Shown here in pieces: positions 26,311-36,100 of a stretch of 64,000 nucleotides of DNA (positions are counted from its first letter, which is position 1; each line of letters opens with the position of its first letter). The stretch covers positions 1 to 64,000 of the forward strand of contig QHXW01000193.1 of assembly GCA_003223115.1 (NCBI GenBank). Direction: 5' to 3'. Position numbers and translations under genes: made by a program. A model generated the notes under the pieces. That model was not told the DNA's origin, did no database searches, and saw nothing but the letters and a program-made list of their open reading frames with translations. The DNA comes from Acidobacteriota bacterium. GTDB lineage: Bacteria; Acidobacteriota; Terriglobia; Bryobacterales; Bryobacteraceae.

Positions 26311-28326
26311 TCATCGCCACACTGGATTTACGAACGCGCCGTTGCCGGCTACATCCCAGATGGCGAGCCGCGCCCATTTCCAGCTTGCGGCTTCGACCTT
26401 CCAGTTGAATTCGGCTTCGTTGAATGCGCGAGTTGTGTCGAGCGGCAGGATGCTCCGGTGCGTTCCGGCGCCGTCGCCCCAGACGATTTCGGCGAGTTGA
26501 AGCGGAAAGGTCCAGTGTGCCTTGGCGTGAACATCCAGAGAATCCGGGGCTCCGGAGATCTTGACCTCCGGCAACAGCACTTCGCCGGTGGTGATGAATC
26601 CATCACCGCGCGCTAGCCGGTCGACAAGCTCTCCGTAATGATCAAAGTCCGGTAGGCGCTGGGCTGGGACGTAATTGACGTTCATGTGCGCGTAGAGTTC
26701 ATGCGTCGAATCGAGCTGAAACACGTCGACCTCACCGATGAGTTTTTTCTTGAGCCCCCAGTCATTCATATCATCGAGGAGCTTAAACGCGCGCTCGCTC
26801 AGGCGGGGCGATGACAGGTCCGACGGCATGGCTTTCCATCCTCCGCCAAGATAGTGCGAGTCGCGGAAATGTTCCGTGTCGCGGATTTGATCCGGGAACC
26901 CGGTGGAGCCCTTGGTGCGCGGGTGCGTCTGGTACATGTAGCCGCCTTCGCGCCGCACCATATCGAGGAGCTCTGAAGCGTTGCCGGCGTGGTAGACGGA
27001 TCCGTAGCGCGGATCATTGCTCAGGAAATTTGTGGCGGCAGGCCGATCCATGAACCAGTAGACCGGTTTCGGAAAAATCAGTGCCCAGTGGCCGCCCAAA
27101 TGGACATTGGCCTCTTCGGAGGGAATCAGCAGAAACTGCGAATCCGATTGCGCGCGGCAGGCCCGGAAATAGGCTTCAAGCTCCTTCAGGCGCAAATTGG
27201 TCAGATCGCGCGGATGCCCGTCACCATGAAAATCCATGATGATGGCGGCGTTGACGCCCATCTGTTTAAGCACGGGCTTGAAAGGCGGTGTCCAGTCGAA
27301 GCCTTTCTCGATCGCCTGTTCGGTGTACGCAAAGTGCCAGTGCGAGGTCACGACCTGAAATCCCGGTAGGGCGAGGAAATGGTCGCGGCGCGTGTAGCGC
27401 AAGACATCCTCCAGCGCGCCATTCGGCGGCTGATCCGAGATCAGGAAGAAAACCGGCATGCGCTGAACGGTTCCGGGCGGAGCATTCATCCAAGGATAGT
27501 AAGGGCTGTTGTCGTCGTCGAGTTGCCGCACACCGATGGAGACCGCGCCGCGAAATGCCGTGTGCCAGAGATAGCCCATGTTGCTGGTGAAATCTCGAGC
27601 GAAGAAGTATTGGTGCGGTGGCGGAAAAACCGCCAGGCTGCCGAGAGGGGTGCGTAGCGCCAGCGTTCTCGAGCGGACCGCGACCGGAATGCGTTCAGAA
27701 CCATGCGAGAGTTCGGTCAGCACTTTGCCTGCGGTGTCGTAATAGGAGACCTCAGTGGTCATGTTTCCACCTGCGTGGCGATCCCGACCGGCCGCCACAC
27801 GCAAGCCGGCGTCATAAAAATAGGCGACATCGGGCTCGCTGGTGCTGGCCACAGCCTCCTGTTTGATCAATCGCGTTCCGGGATAAAACGTGTAGGCCAG
27901 ACCTCCGTGGAAGACGCCCATGGCGAGGCCGTCGAAATCTATTTCCACGCGAGCGCCAATGGTATGCGCTTTCGCTTCGCGCAACTGAAAACTGCCCATG
28001 AAGCGGCGCGTTCCCTGCGGATGACTGGGCGGGAAATCAAAGAACTGATCCCAGCCGCCGCGGCGGATGCCGGTATCGGTCCAGTAGAGCGGGCGCGCGC
28101 GCTCGACTACGGGCCGGCCTTCGAGGCCGATGGAAGCGATCAGCGGGCGCTCGGGATCAAGCGAGAACTCGGCACGCCACATGCGCGAAGCTTCATCCGG
28201 CCAGCCCACAATCAGCGAATCCGCGCTGGATGTGACGGTGATGGGACCGGAGCGCAGACCAGAAATATCCACAGGCACTGAGGCCGCCCAGCAGGCGAGC
28301 GGCAGGAAAAACGCGGTAAGGCGCAT
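26311..28326 (-). CDS. Large secreted protein of unknown function, possibly metal-dependent hydrolase
   Basis: A 671-residue protein with a clear signal peptide (MRLTAFFLPLACWAAS). The first half is beta-rich (WRAEFSLDPERPLIASIGLE, YTFYPGTRLIKQEAV), as in glycoside-hydrolase-associated sandwich domains. From about residue 325 there is a series of His/Asp/Glu clusters in an order reminiscent of PHP-type metal hydrolases: VVTSHWHFAY, IIMDFHGDGHP, IPSEEANVHLGGHW, YMYQTHPRTKG. A smaller beta domain closes the protein (EVLLPEVKISGAPDSLDVHA). Family assignment is uncertain; a secreted or periplasmic hydrolase acting on carbohydrate or phosphoester is a guess. Monocistronic, divergent from the PfkB kinase gene. 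Confidence 0.7.
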   Translation of the reverse strand: MRLTAFFLPLACWAASVPVDISGLRSGPITVTSSADSLIVGWPDEASRMWRAEFSLDPERPLIASIGLEGRPVVERARPLYWTDTGIRRGGWDQFFDFPPSHPQGTRRFMGSFQLREAKAHTIGARVEIDFDGLAMGVFHGGLAYTFYPGTRLIKQEAVASTSEPDVAYFYDAGLRVAAGRDRHAGGNMTTEVSYYDTAGKVLTELSHGSERIPVAVRSRTLALRTPLGSLAVFPPPHQYFFARDFTSNMGYLWHTAFRGAVSIGVRQLDDDNSPYYPWMNAPPGTVQRMPVFFLISDQPPNGALEDVLRYTRRDHFLALPGFQVVTSHWHFAYTEQAIEKGFDWTPPFKPVLKQMGVNAAIIMDFHGDGHPRDLTNLRLKELEAYFRACRAQSDSQFLLIPSEEANVHLGGHWALIFPKPVYWFMDRPAATNFLSNDPRYGSVYHAGNASELLDMVRREGGYMYQTHPRTKGSTGFPDQIRDTEHFRDSHYLGGGWKAMPSDLSSPRLSERAFKLLDDMNDWGLKKKLIGEVDVFQLDSTHELYAHMNVNYVPAQRLPDFDHYGELVDRLARGDGFITTGEVLLPEVKISGAPDSLDVHAKAHWTFPLQLAEIVWGDGAGTHRSILPLDTTRAFNEAEFNWKVEAASWKWARLAIWDVAGNGAFVNPVWR

Positions 28327-28404
28327 GGGGCGATTTTACAGGAGACCGAAGGCGGGAAGCAGATTCCAGGTGTCAGGCGCAGGGTTCCGGGTACAATCGA
28401 GACG

Positions 28405-29322
28405 ATGTCCCTGGTTGTGGTGGGTTCTGTGGCCTATGACGGCGTGGAGACGCCGCATGGCAAGGTGGATCGCATGCTTGGCGGCTCGTGCACGTACATT
28501 GCATTGGCGGCCAGCTTTTTCGCACCGGTGAAAATAGTGGCCGTGGTGGGCGAAGATTTCGCGCCAGAGGATTATGAGCTTCTGGCCAGCCGCGAGATCG
28601 GGCTCGAGGGTCTCGAACGCGTTCCCGGCAAGACTTTTTTCTGGGCGGGAAAGTATTCAGAAGACATGAACGATCGCACCACGCTGCGCACGGACCTCAA
28701 TGTGTTCGCCGATTTTAATCCAAAGCTGCCTGAGTCCTACCGCTCCTTGCCTTACCTGCTGCTGGGCAACATCCAGCCCGCTTTACAGCGCAGTGTGCGC
28801 GCGCAGATGAATGGAGTGCGCTTCGTGGGCGGCGACACCATGAACCTGTGGATCCGCGAGACTCACGACGAACTGATCGAGACCATTCGCGAGTGGGATT
28901 TTCTGCTGATCAACGACAGCGAAGCCCGAATGCTCTCGGGGGAACACAATTTGCGCCGAGCCGCTGGAAAAATTATGAGCACGGGGCCGCATACGCTGGT
29001 GATCAAGCGCGGCGAGTATGGCGCCATTCTGTTTCAGGGCGGATATTACTTCATGGTGCCGGGTTACCTGCTGGAGGACGTGTTCGATCCCACCGGTGCA
29101 GGCGACTGCTTCGCCGGTGGGTTCATGGGCTACCTCGCCGAGCGCGGCATCGATCCCGGCCACGGCGATATCGAACACCAGGAGTTGCGCCGGGCCGCCA
29201 TCTATGGATCGGTGATGGGAAGCTTTTGCTGCGAAAAGTTCGGTGTGGATCGTTTTCGCAACCTGACCCGCGCGGAGATCGATGCCCGCTATCGCGAATT
29301 CAAAAGCCTCACGGATTTCTGA
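28405..29322 (+). CDS. PfkB-family carbohydrate kinase
   Basis: A 305-residue ribokinase-like kinase. It has an N-terminal VVVGSVAYDGVETPHG, the GGSCTYIALAASFF segment equivalent to PfkB signature 1, and DPTGAGDCFAGGFMGYLAE as signature 2 with the catalytic Asp. It phosphorylates a sugar or nucleoside with ATP in the cytosol; the substrate is unknown. TACAAT at 28392-28397 is a likely -10 box only 7 bases before the ATG, so the transcript may be almost leaderless. The 3' end overlaps the next gene by 41 bases. Confidence 0.92.
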   Translation: MSLVVVGSVAYDGVETPHGKVDRMLGGSCTYIALAASFFAPVKIVAVVGEDFAPEDYELLASREIGLEGLERVPGKTFFWAGKYSEDMNDRTTLRTDLNVFADFNPKLPESYRSLPYLLLGNIQPALQRSVRAQMNGVRFVGGDTMNLWIRETHDELIETIREWDFLLINDSEARMLSGEHNLRRAAGKIMSTGPHTLVIKRGEYGAILFQGGYYFMVPGYLLEDVFDPTGAGDCFAGGFMGYLAERGIDPGHGDIEHQELRRAAIYGSVMGSFCCEKFGVDRFRNLTRAEIDARYREFKSLTDF

Positions 29323-30970
29323 GCAATCCGCCGGCGCGCCACGACGGGTCTGGATCGCTGTAATCCTTGCTGCGTTTTCTGTGTCGGCCGTGACGGCCTC
29401 TGCCGTGTGGCTGAGCTCGAGCCAGGGCTGGATCCTCTATTACGGTGATGCAGAAGCCCACCTGAACATTGCGCGCAGAATTCTCGATTCGCGTACCCCC
29501 GGGTTCGAACAATTGGGCACAGCATGGCTGCCGCTGCCGCATGCGCTGATGCTTCCTTTCGTGATGCACGATTTTCTGTGGTTCAGCGGCTTGGGGGGCG
29601 CCCTTCCGTCCGGCATCTGCTTTGCCGTGGGTGCGGTGTTTTTTTTCGCAGCGATTCAGGAGGTATTTTCGAGCCGGATAGCCGCGGGCGCCGGCACGGC
29701 TCTAATTGTCCTCAACCCCAACGCGCTTTACCTGGCGGCAGCACCCATGAGCGAACCCGTATTCTTCGCGGCATTTTCAGCGCTCCTGTACTTCGCGGTG
29801 CGGTTCCGTAGGACGCAGGCGTTGGGCTCGGCGGCGGCGGCGGGCGTTGCAGCTCTCGCGGGCACTATGACGCGTTACGAAGGCTGGTTCCTGATTCCGT
29901 TTGCGACGCTCTATTTTCTAATCGTCGCCCGTCCGAGAAGGATGGTTCCGGCGCTGGTTTTCGGTGCGATCGCAACTGTTGGCCCCGTTGCGTGGCTGGT
30001 GTACAACCGGTGGTTTTGCTTGGACGCGCTGGCATTTTACCGGGGTCCTTATTCCGCGAAAGCCATTCAAGGTGGCATTCCATACCCGGGTAACAGCGAC
30101 TGGCAAGCTGCGATCCTCTATTTCGGCTGGGCGGTGCGCGCTTGTGCGGGGGCACCGCTGTTTTTCATGGGGATTGCCGGAGCACTCGCGGCGCTCTGGA
30201 AGCGGGCCATCTGGCCGCTGGTGCTGCTGCTGCTGCCGGGAGCGTTTTACATCTGGAGCGTACACTCGTCGGGCAACCCGATTTTTCTTCCGAATCTTGA
30301 GACGCACTCGTACTACAACACGCGTTACGGCATGGCATTACTACCGTGGCTGGCGTTTTGTGGCGGAGCGCTGGTGGCGGCTGTGGGCGGAGCGCCCGCT
30401 TACTTACGTGCGCGGCGCCGTTGGATGGCGACGGCAGCCGTGCTCGCTATTGCGATTGCGCCATGGCTTCTCGAGCCGAGTCCTGAAAGCTGGATCACCT
30501 GGAAAGAGTCGCAAGTAAATTCCGAAGCGAGGCGCGCTTGGACACACCGGGCGGCGGCGTTCTTCAAGTCGCGATATCAGGCCGGCGAGGGTATTCTTAC
30601 CTCATTTGGCGATGCCATCGGCGTGATGCGTGAGGCCGGCATTCCTCTGCGCGCTACACTGACCATCGACAACGGCCCGTTGTGGGAGGCGGCCATTCGG
30701 CGTCCAGACCTGGTTCTGTGGGAAAAATGGGCGCTTGCGCGGGGTGGCGATCCAGTGCAAACGGCGGTCGATCGGGCACGCCGCCGCGGGCCGAATTACG
30801 ATCTGGCCCAGCGAATTATTGTCCAGCACTCACCCGTAATGGAAATTTACGAGCGGCGGACGGCGCCGGCTGGAGCTCTGGCTGCTCCGTACATGATGGC
30901 GCCGGCTGACGAAACTCCTGCGAATACAAATGAAGATTCCTTACCTCAAAGCACACGGCGCGAAGAATGA
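29282..30970 (+). CDS. Multi-pass GT-C-like membrane glycosyltransferase
   Basis: A 562-residue inner-membrane protein with about 10-11 hydrophobic helices and a soluble C-terminal part. After the first helix comes YYGDAEAHLNIARRILDSRT. Here the Asp/Glu pair occupies the place of the acidic motif in the first periplasmic loop of GT-C enzymes (PMT/ArnT), followed by GTAWLPLPHALMLPF. It probably transfers a sugar from a polyprenyl-linked donor on the outer face of the membrane; acceptor unknown. It overlaps the kinase gene upstream by 41 bases and dapF downstream by 41 bases, so the three are an operon. Confidence 0.75.
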   Translation: MPAIANSKASRISEQSAGAPRRVWIAVILAAFSVSAVTASAVWLSSSQGWILYYGDAEAHLNIARRILDSRTPGFEQLGTAWLPLPHALMLPFVMHDFLWFSGLGGALPSGICFAVGAVFFFAAIQEVFSSRIAAGAGTALIVLNPNALYLAAAPMSEPVFFAAFSALLYFAVRFRRTQALGSAAAAGVAALAGTMTRYEGWFLIPFATLYFLIVARPRRMVPALVFGAIATVGPVAWLVYNRWFCLDALAFYRGPYSAKAIQGGIPYPGNSDWQAAILYFGWAVRACAGAPLFFMGIAGALAALWKRAIWPLVLLLLPGAFYIWSVHSSGNPIFLPNLETHSYYNTRYGMALLPWLAFCGGALVAAVGGAPAYLRARRRWMATAAVLAIAIAPWLLEPSPESWITWKESQVNSEARRAWTHRAAAFFKSRYQAGEGILTSFGDAIGVMREAGIPLRATLTIDNGPLWEAAIRRPDLVLWEKWALARGGDPVQTAVDRARRRGPNYDLAQRIIVQHSPVMEIYERRTAPAGALAAPYMMAPADETPANTNEDSLPQSTRREE

Positions 30971-31733
30971 TTTTCTTCTGACCTGGGCCCACGAAGTCCC
31001 GGCTGGACCCCTTGCCAATTTGGCGCGCGCGATTTGCGATCGCCATACCGGGATTGGCGCAGACGGCTGGTTGCTGGTGGAGCGCGACGGCGAGCGGCAA
31101 GATGCTGATAGCGCGATCCGGCTGATCAACTCCGACGGCAGCGAGGCCGAAATTTCGGGTAACGGCACACGCTGCGCCGCGGCCTTTCTCATCTACCACG
31201 GACTGGCGAGCGAGCGCGTCCGTATAAGCACTGGGGCTGGCGTCAAACAACTGCGCCTGCTCGAGCGTTCTGGTCTGCGCTTCGTTTTCGAGATGAATAT
31301 GGGCCATCCCGAAATTCGAGAGGAGCATTTTGAGCTGACGCTTTCAACCGGGGCGCGCGACGTGACGCTGGTGTGGGTGGGAAACCCGCAGTGCGCGGTT
31401 CCGGTTGAGAACTTCGACTTTGACTGGCGCGGTGTTGGGGCGGAGATCGAACGGCACCCCCATTTTCCGAATCGGACGAACGTTTCATTTTTCCGGGTGG
31501 TTGACGGGCATACCATCGAAGTCCGCTTTTGGGAACGCGGCGCGGGCGAGACCATGAGTTCGGGGACGGGATCGACCGGGGCGGCTGCAGTGGCAATTCG
31601 TCGCGGCGCCGTTCAAGATCCGATAACTGTAGTTACACCGGCTGGAGAGCTCCAATTAAGGGGAAGCCCTAATGTATTTCTGGTGGGGCCGGTTGAGATC
31701 ATAGCAGAAGGCGCGTTTTATCTGGGAGAATAG
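30930..31733 (+). CDS. dapF: DapF-fold epimerase homologue with both catalytic cysteines replaced by serine
   Basis: A 267-residue protein with the two pseudo-symmetric halves of diaminopimelate epimerase. It opens KIPYLKAHGAKNDFL and contains NSDGSEAEISGNGTR (67-81) and GAGETMSSGTGSTGAA in the second half. The DapF signature requires Cys before GNG, and a second Cys in the ACGTG loop; these abstract and donate the alpha proton. Here both are Ser (Ser76 and Ser211). Cys82 after GNGTR is present but is not the catalytic one. The fold and binding residues are otherwise kept, so the protein is not decayed, but its activity as a meso-DAP epimerase is doubtful. It overlaps the glycosyltransferase gene and precedes a nucleotide-sugar dehydrogenase by six bases. 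Confidence 0.85.
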   Translation: MKIPYLKAHGAKNDFLLTWAHEVPAGPLANLARAICDRHTGIGADGWLLVERDGERQDADSAIRLINSDGSEAEISGNGTRCAAAFLIYHGLASERVRISTGAGVKQLRLLERSGLRFVFEMNMGHPEIREEHFELTLSTGARDVTLVWVGNPQCAVPVENFDFDWRGVGAEIERHPHFPNRTNVSFFRVVDGHTIEVRFWERGAGETMSSGTGSTGAAAVAIRRGAVQDPITVVTPAGELQLRGSPNVFLVGPVEIIAEGAFYLGE

Positions 31734-31739
31734 GCAGGA

Positions 31740-33065
31740 ATGACCACCGCACAAGTAGAAACACAAGCGACCGCCAAGGTCTTGGAGGAAAAAATTCGTA
31801 CGCGCCGGGCGCGCGTGGGGATTATCGGCCTGGGATATGTCGGTTTACCCCTGGCCGTGGAGTTCGCCAAGGCGGGTTTCACGGTCACCGGCATCGACCT
31901 GAGCGAGAGCAAGACGGCGCGAATCAACGCTGGAGATTCGTATGTCGGCGATGTGTCCAACGCAACGCTGAAGCCCCTGGTGGACGCTGGCAAGTTGCGG
32001 GCGACCAATGATTTTTCGGCCGTGCTGGAACTCGATACGGTGAACATCTGCGTGCCGACGCCACTGCGCAAGACCAAAGACCCGGACATGAGTTTTATCG
32101 TGTCCGCGTGCAGTGAAATCGCCAAATATTTCCACGCAGGTACGCTGGTGATTTTGGAATCGACCACGTATCCCGGCACGACCGATGAAGTGGTGCTGCC
32201 GATGCTTGAAAAGGACGGTTTGAAAGTCGGGCAGGATTTCTTTCTCTGCTTCTCGCCGGAGCGCGTGGATCCAGGCAATCCGAAATACAACACATCCAAC
32301 ATTCCCAAAGTAGTCGGCGGCGTCACGCCGGCCTGCTCGGAGATGGGACGGGTGTTCTACTCGCAGGCGCTTCAGAAAGTCGTGGCGGTGAGTTCCACCC
32401 AGGTTGCCGAAATGGTGAAGCTGCTGGAGAATACGTTCCGCATGATCAACATCGGCCTGGCGAACGAGATTGCCATGATGTGCGACCGCATGAGCATCAA
32501 TGTCTGGGAAGTGATCGAGGCGGCAGCCACGCAGCCGTTCGGCTTTATGCCGTTCTTCCCCGGCCCGGGTTTGGGCGGCCATTGCATCCCCATCGATCCG
32601 TTTTATCTGTCCTGGAAGACCAAGCAAGCGGGCATTGAGGCCCGTTTCATCGAGTTGGCAGGCCATATCAACGGGCAGATGCCGCACTTTGTGATCGACA
32701 AGATTCAAAACGCGCTGAACGAGCATTCCAAACCCGTAAAAGGCTCGCATGTGCATGTGCTCGGCGTGGCCTACAAGAAAGACATCGAAGATGTTCGCGA
32801 ATCGCCGGCACTGGACATCATGCTCCTGCTCAAGCGCCGAGGCGCCCGGGTGACTTTCTCAGACCCGCATGTGCCGGTGCTCGAGCTTGACGGCCTTGAG
32901 CTTGCCTCAGAAGATGTTTCGACAGTCGCAGACGCCGATTGCGCTGTGATTGTGACGGACCATTCCAAGTTCGACTATCGCGGTATTGTCGAGCGGGCCC
33001 ATCTGATTGTCGATACGCGCAACGCGCTCAAAGGCATTCAATCAGAAAAAATCGTCCGGCTCTAA
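31740..33065 (+). CDS. UDP-N-acetylglucosamine/UDP-sugar 6-dehydrogenase (WbpA type)
   Basis: A 441-residue NAD-dependent nucleotide-sugar dehydrogenase. It converts the C6 hydroxyl to a carboxylate for surface-polysaccharide precursors. It has the N-terminal Rossmann motif GIIGLGYVGLPLAVEFA, the STTYPGTT loop, FCFSPERVDPGN-like LCFSPERVDPGNP, and the catalytic cysteine segment PGPGLGGHCIPIDPFYLSW. The PIDPFYLSWK continuation and length favour the UDP-N-acetyl sugar subgroup over UDP-glucose dehydrogenase. It follows dapF by six bases and ends a four-gene run with kinase and glycosyltransferase, consistent with glycan synthesis. Confidence 0.92.
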   Translation: MTTAQVETQATAKVLEEKIRTRRARVGIIGLGYVGLPLAVEFAKAGFTVTGIDLSESKTARINAGDSYVGDVSNATLKPLVDAGKLRATNDFSAVLELDTVNICVPTPLRKTKDPDMSFIVSACSEIAKYFHAGTLVILESTTYPGTTDEVVLPMLEKDGLKVGQDFFLCFSPERVDPGNPKYNTSNIPKVVGGVTPACSEMGRVFYSQALQKVVAVSSTQVAEMVKLLENTFRMINIGLANEIAMMCDRMSINVWEVIEAAATQPFGFMPFFPGPGLGGHCIPIDPFYLSWKTKQAGIEARFIELAGHINGQMPHFVIDKIQNALNEHSKPVKGSHVHVLGVAYKKDIEDVRESPALDIMLLLKRRGARVTFSDPHVPVLELDGLELASEDVSTVADADCAVIVTDHSKFDYRGIVERAHLIVDTRNALKGIQSEKIVRL

Positions 33066-33194
33066 GAGCTGTGCCGGCGCGCGGGCGAGAAAGCGGACGC
33101 AGCCGTCGGCTGACCTTGACCGGCCTGTCAATTCGCGGGATAGTATTCACACCGGAATAATCCTGATTCTCGTTGTCAGGTGGGCCGGTAGTGT

Positions 33195-36100
33195 ATGGCC
33201 AACAGGGAAAATAAACCAAGTTCCAAACGCAATTCAAAACTCCGCCCGGACCGAGAGCCGGCGGGGCGTCAACCGGCACAGAAAAGCGAGAGCGCGAACC
33301 GCGAGGCCCAAGATGCCGGAGCGCGCCACAAGACCGCAACAATTCCGGAACGCCACTCGCGTTTGGCTCCGGAACCTCATGCGACGCAGGCCGATGGGGC
33401 GGCAGCCGGAGGAGCTGAGCGAGACGGCCAGGCAGACGCAGATCTGGCAGCGTTTCCGGTAGTCGGCATCGGCGCGTCGGCCGGTGGTCTCGAGGCGGCC
33501 AAACAATTCCTTGAACACCTGGCGCCCGACACCGGAATGGCGTATGTTCTGGTTCAGCACCTGGATCCCAAGCACGAAAGCTTGCTGAGTGAGATTCTCG
33601 CGAGATCTACCAATATTCCGGTTCGTGAAGTCAACCGCCCCACGGCCATCGAGCCTGATCATGTTTATGTGACACCACGCGGGATGGATATTCGCGTGTC
33701 AGGCCGCGTGCTCACGCTTTCTCCGCGCGACCACGATGCATCGATGCAAATTGATTTCTTTTTCAGGTCATTGGCGCAGGACCTGAGAAATAAAGCGATC
33801 GGTATTATTTTGTCGGGCACGGGAAGTGATGGCTCATTGGGTCTCAAGGCCATCAAGGCGGAAGGCGGCATCACCTTCGCACAGGACGAGAGGACGGCCA
33901 AGCATGACGGCATGCCGCGCAGCGCCGTAGCCTCGGGTTGCGTGGACTTCGTGCTGCCGCCGAACGACATCGCTCAGGAACTGGCGCGGATCGGGCGGCA
34001 TCCGTATGTTGGGCCCAGACCGGCTCCGCCGGAAGAAGTCATTCCGGTGCCCGAGGACGTGCTGACGCAGGTTCTGCATGTGGTGCGAAATACTACGGGA
34101 GTCGATCTCACGCAATACAAGCAGAACACGATCAAGCGCCGCGTCCTGCGCCGGATGATGCTGCACAAAATCGAGTCGCTCGACCAGTATCTTGCTCGCC
34201 TCACGGGGGACACTGGAGAGATCCGCGCCTTGTATGACGACATTCTGATCAACGTCACGCAGTTTTTCCGTGACCCGGAGACTTTCGAAACGATTAAAAC
34301 CGAAACTTTCCCCAAGATATTGGGGGCAATGTCAAACGGCGGGCCGGTGCGCATCTGGGTGCCCGGTTGCTCCACCGGTGAGGAAGCGTACTCGCTGGCG
34401 ATCTGTCTTCTCGAATTTCTGGAAGATCGTGTTCCCCAAACGCCTATACAAATTTTCGCGACCGACATCAGCGACATGGCGCTCGAGAAAGCGCGCGCGG
34501 GTGTCTACACGGAAAACATCGTGGCCGACGTCCCTCGGGAACGGTTGAAACGTTTTTTTGTCAAAGCGGAGCGCGGATATCAGATCAGCAAACGGATTCG
34601 CGATCTTTGTGTGTTTGCGAGGCAAAACATGACCAAGGATCCTCCGTTTTCCAATCTGGACCTCATCAGTTGCCGCAATGTGCTGATCTATCTCGGAACG
34701 ACGCTGCAAAAGAGAGTGTTGTCAGTTTTTCACTACGCCCTGAAACCCACGGGCTACCTTGTTTTGGGCAGCACGGAAACCATCGCGACGTACGCCGATC
34801 TGTTCACTCTGGCAGACAAGAAGCACAAGATTTTTGCCAAGAAACTGACGGCCACACGCCAGCCGGTTGAATTCTCTTATGTACCGGGCCAGGGGAACGC
34901 CGGGGTTGGCGGCGAGGTCAACCCAAGAGCCGCGAGCACATGGACAGCAGCGGATTTGCAGCGCGAAGCGGACCGTGTGGTGCTCTCCCGTTTCGGGCCC
35001 CCAGGCGCCGTCGTCGACGAAGACCTCGACGTATTGCAGTTCCGCGGCCAGACCGGTATTTATCTCGAGCCCTCGCCCGGCCCGGCAAGCTATAACATTC
35101 TGAAAATGGCGCGTAGAGGACTGCTGCCGTATCTGCGGAGCGCGATTCAGCAGGCCCGGTCAGGCGACATCAGCGTGCGGCATGAAGGGCTGCGGATTGA
35201 ATACGACGGCGGTTCTCGTGAGTTCGATCTCGAGGTGATTCCGATTAAGCGCTCCGGCACAGAGTCGCGTTACTTCCTGGTTCTATTCCATCCCGCGCGC
35301 GCGAGCACGCCACAGAAAGGCAGGCCAAAAGGTCAGCCTGTCTCGCGGTTGGTGGAGTCCGCAGAGTTGAAAACGTTGCGGCAGGATCTGGCCATCTCCA
35401 AGGACAACCTGCAGGCCATCATCGAGGAACTCGAGTCTTCCAACGAGGAATTGCGTTCGGCGAATGAAGAGATCCAGTCGAGCAACGAAGAGTTACAAAG
35501 TACGAATGAGGAACTCGAAACCGCAAAGGAAGAGCTGCAGTCGAGCAACGAAGAGCTGAACACAGTCAACGAGGAGTTGGAAAACCGCAACAATCAGTTG
35601 ACGCAGGCCAATAACGACTTGCGGAACCTGCTCAGCAGCGTGAGCATCCCGATTGTCATGGTGGGTAACGATCTGAGCATCCGGCGCTTCACGCCCCAAG
35701 CGGAAAAAGTGCTGAGCCTGATTTCGAGCGACCTGGGGCGGCCGATTGGCAACATCCGACCGAACATCAATATTTCCAATCTGGAGCAGCTTCTGGCGGA
35801 GGTCATCGAGACTCTTCACACCTACGAGGCCGACGTTCAAGATGTGAACGGGCGTTGGTATTCACTTCGTATCCGGCCTTATCGCACGGAGGAAAACAAA
35901 ATCGAAGGCGCTGTTCTTGCGCTGGTGGATATAGACCCGCTCAAGCGCAGCCTGGAGGCAACCAAAGGCGCGCGGGACTTCAACCAGAGTGTGATCGAGA
36001 CCATCCGTTCGCCGCTGGTGGTGCTGGACAACGACTTGCAAGTGAAGCTGATCAACCGAGCCTTCTCCCAGATGTTTCACCTGAGTACTGCCGAAGTGGA

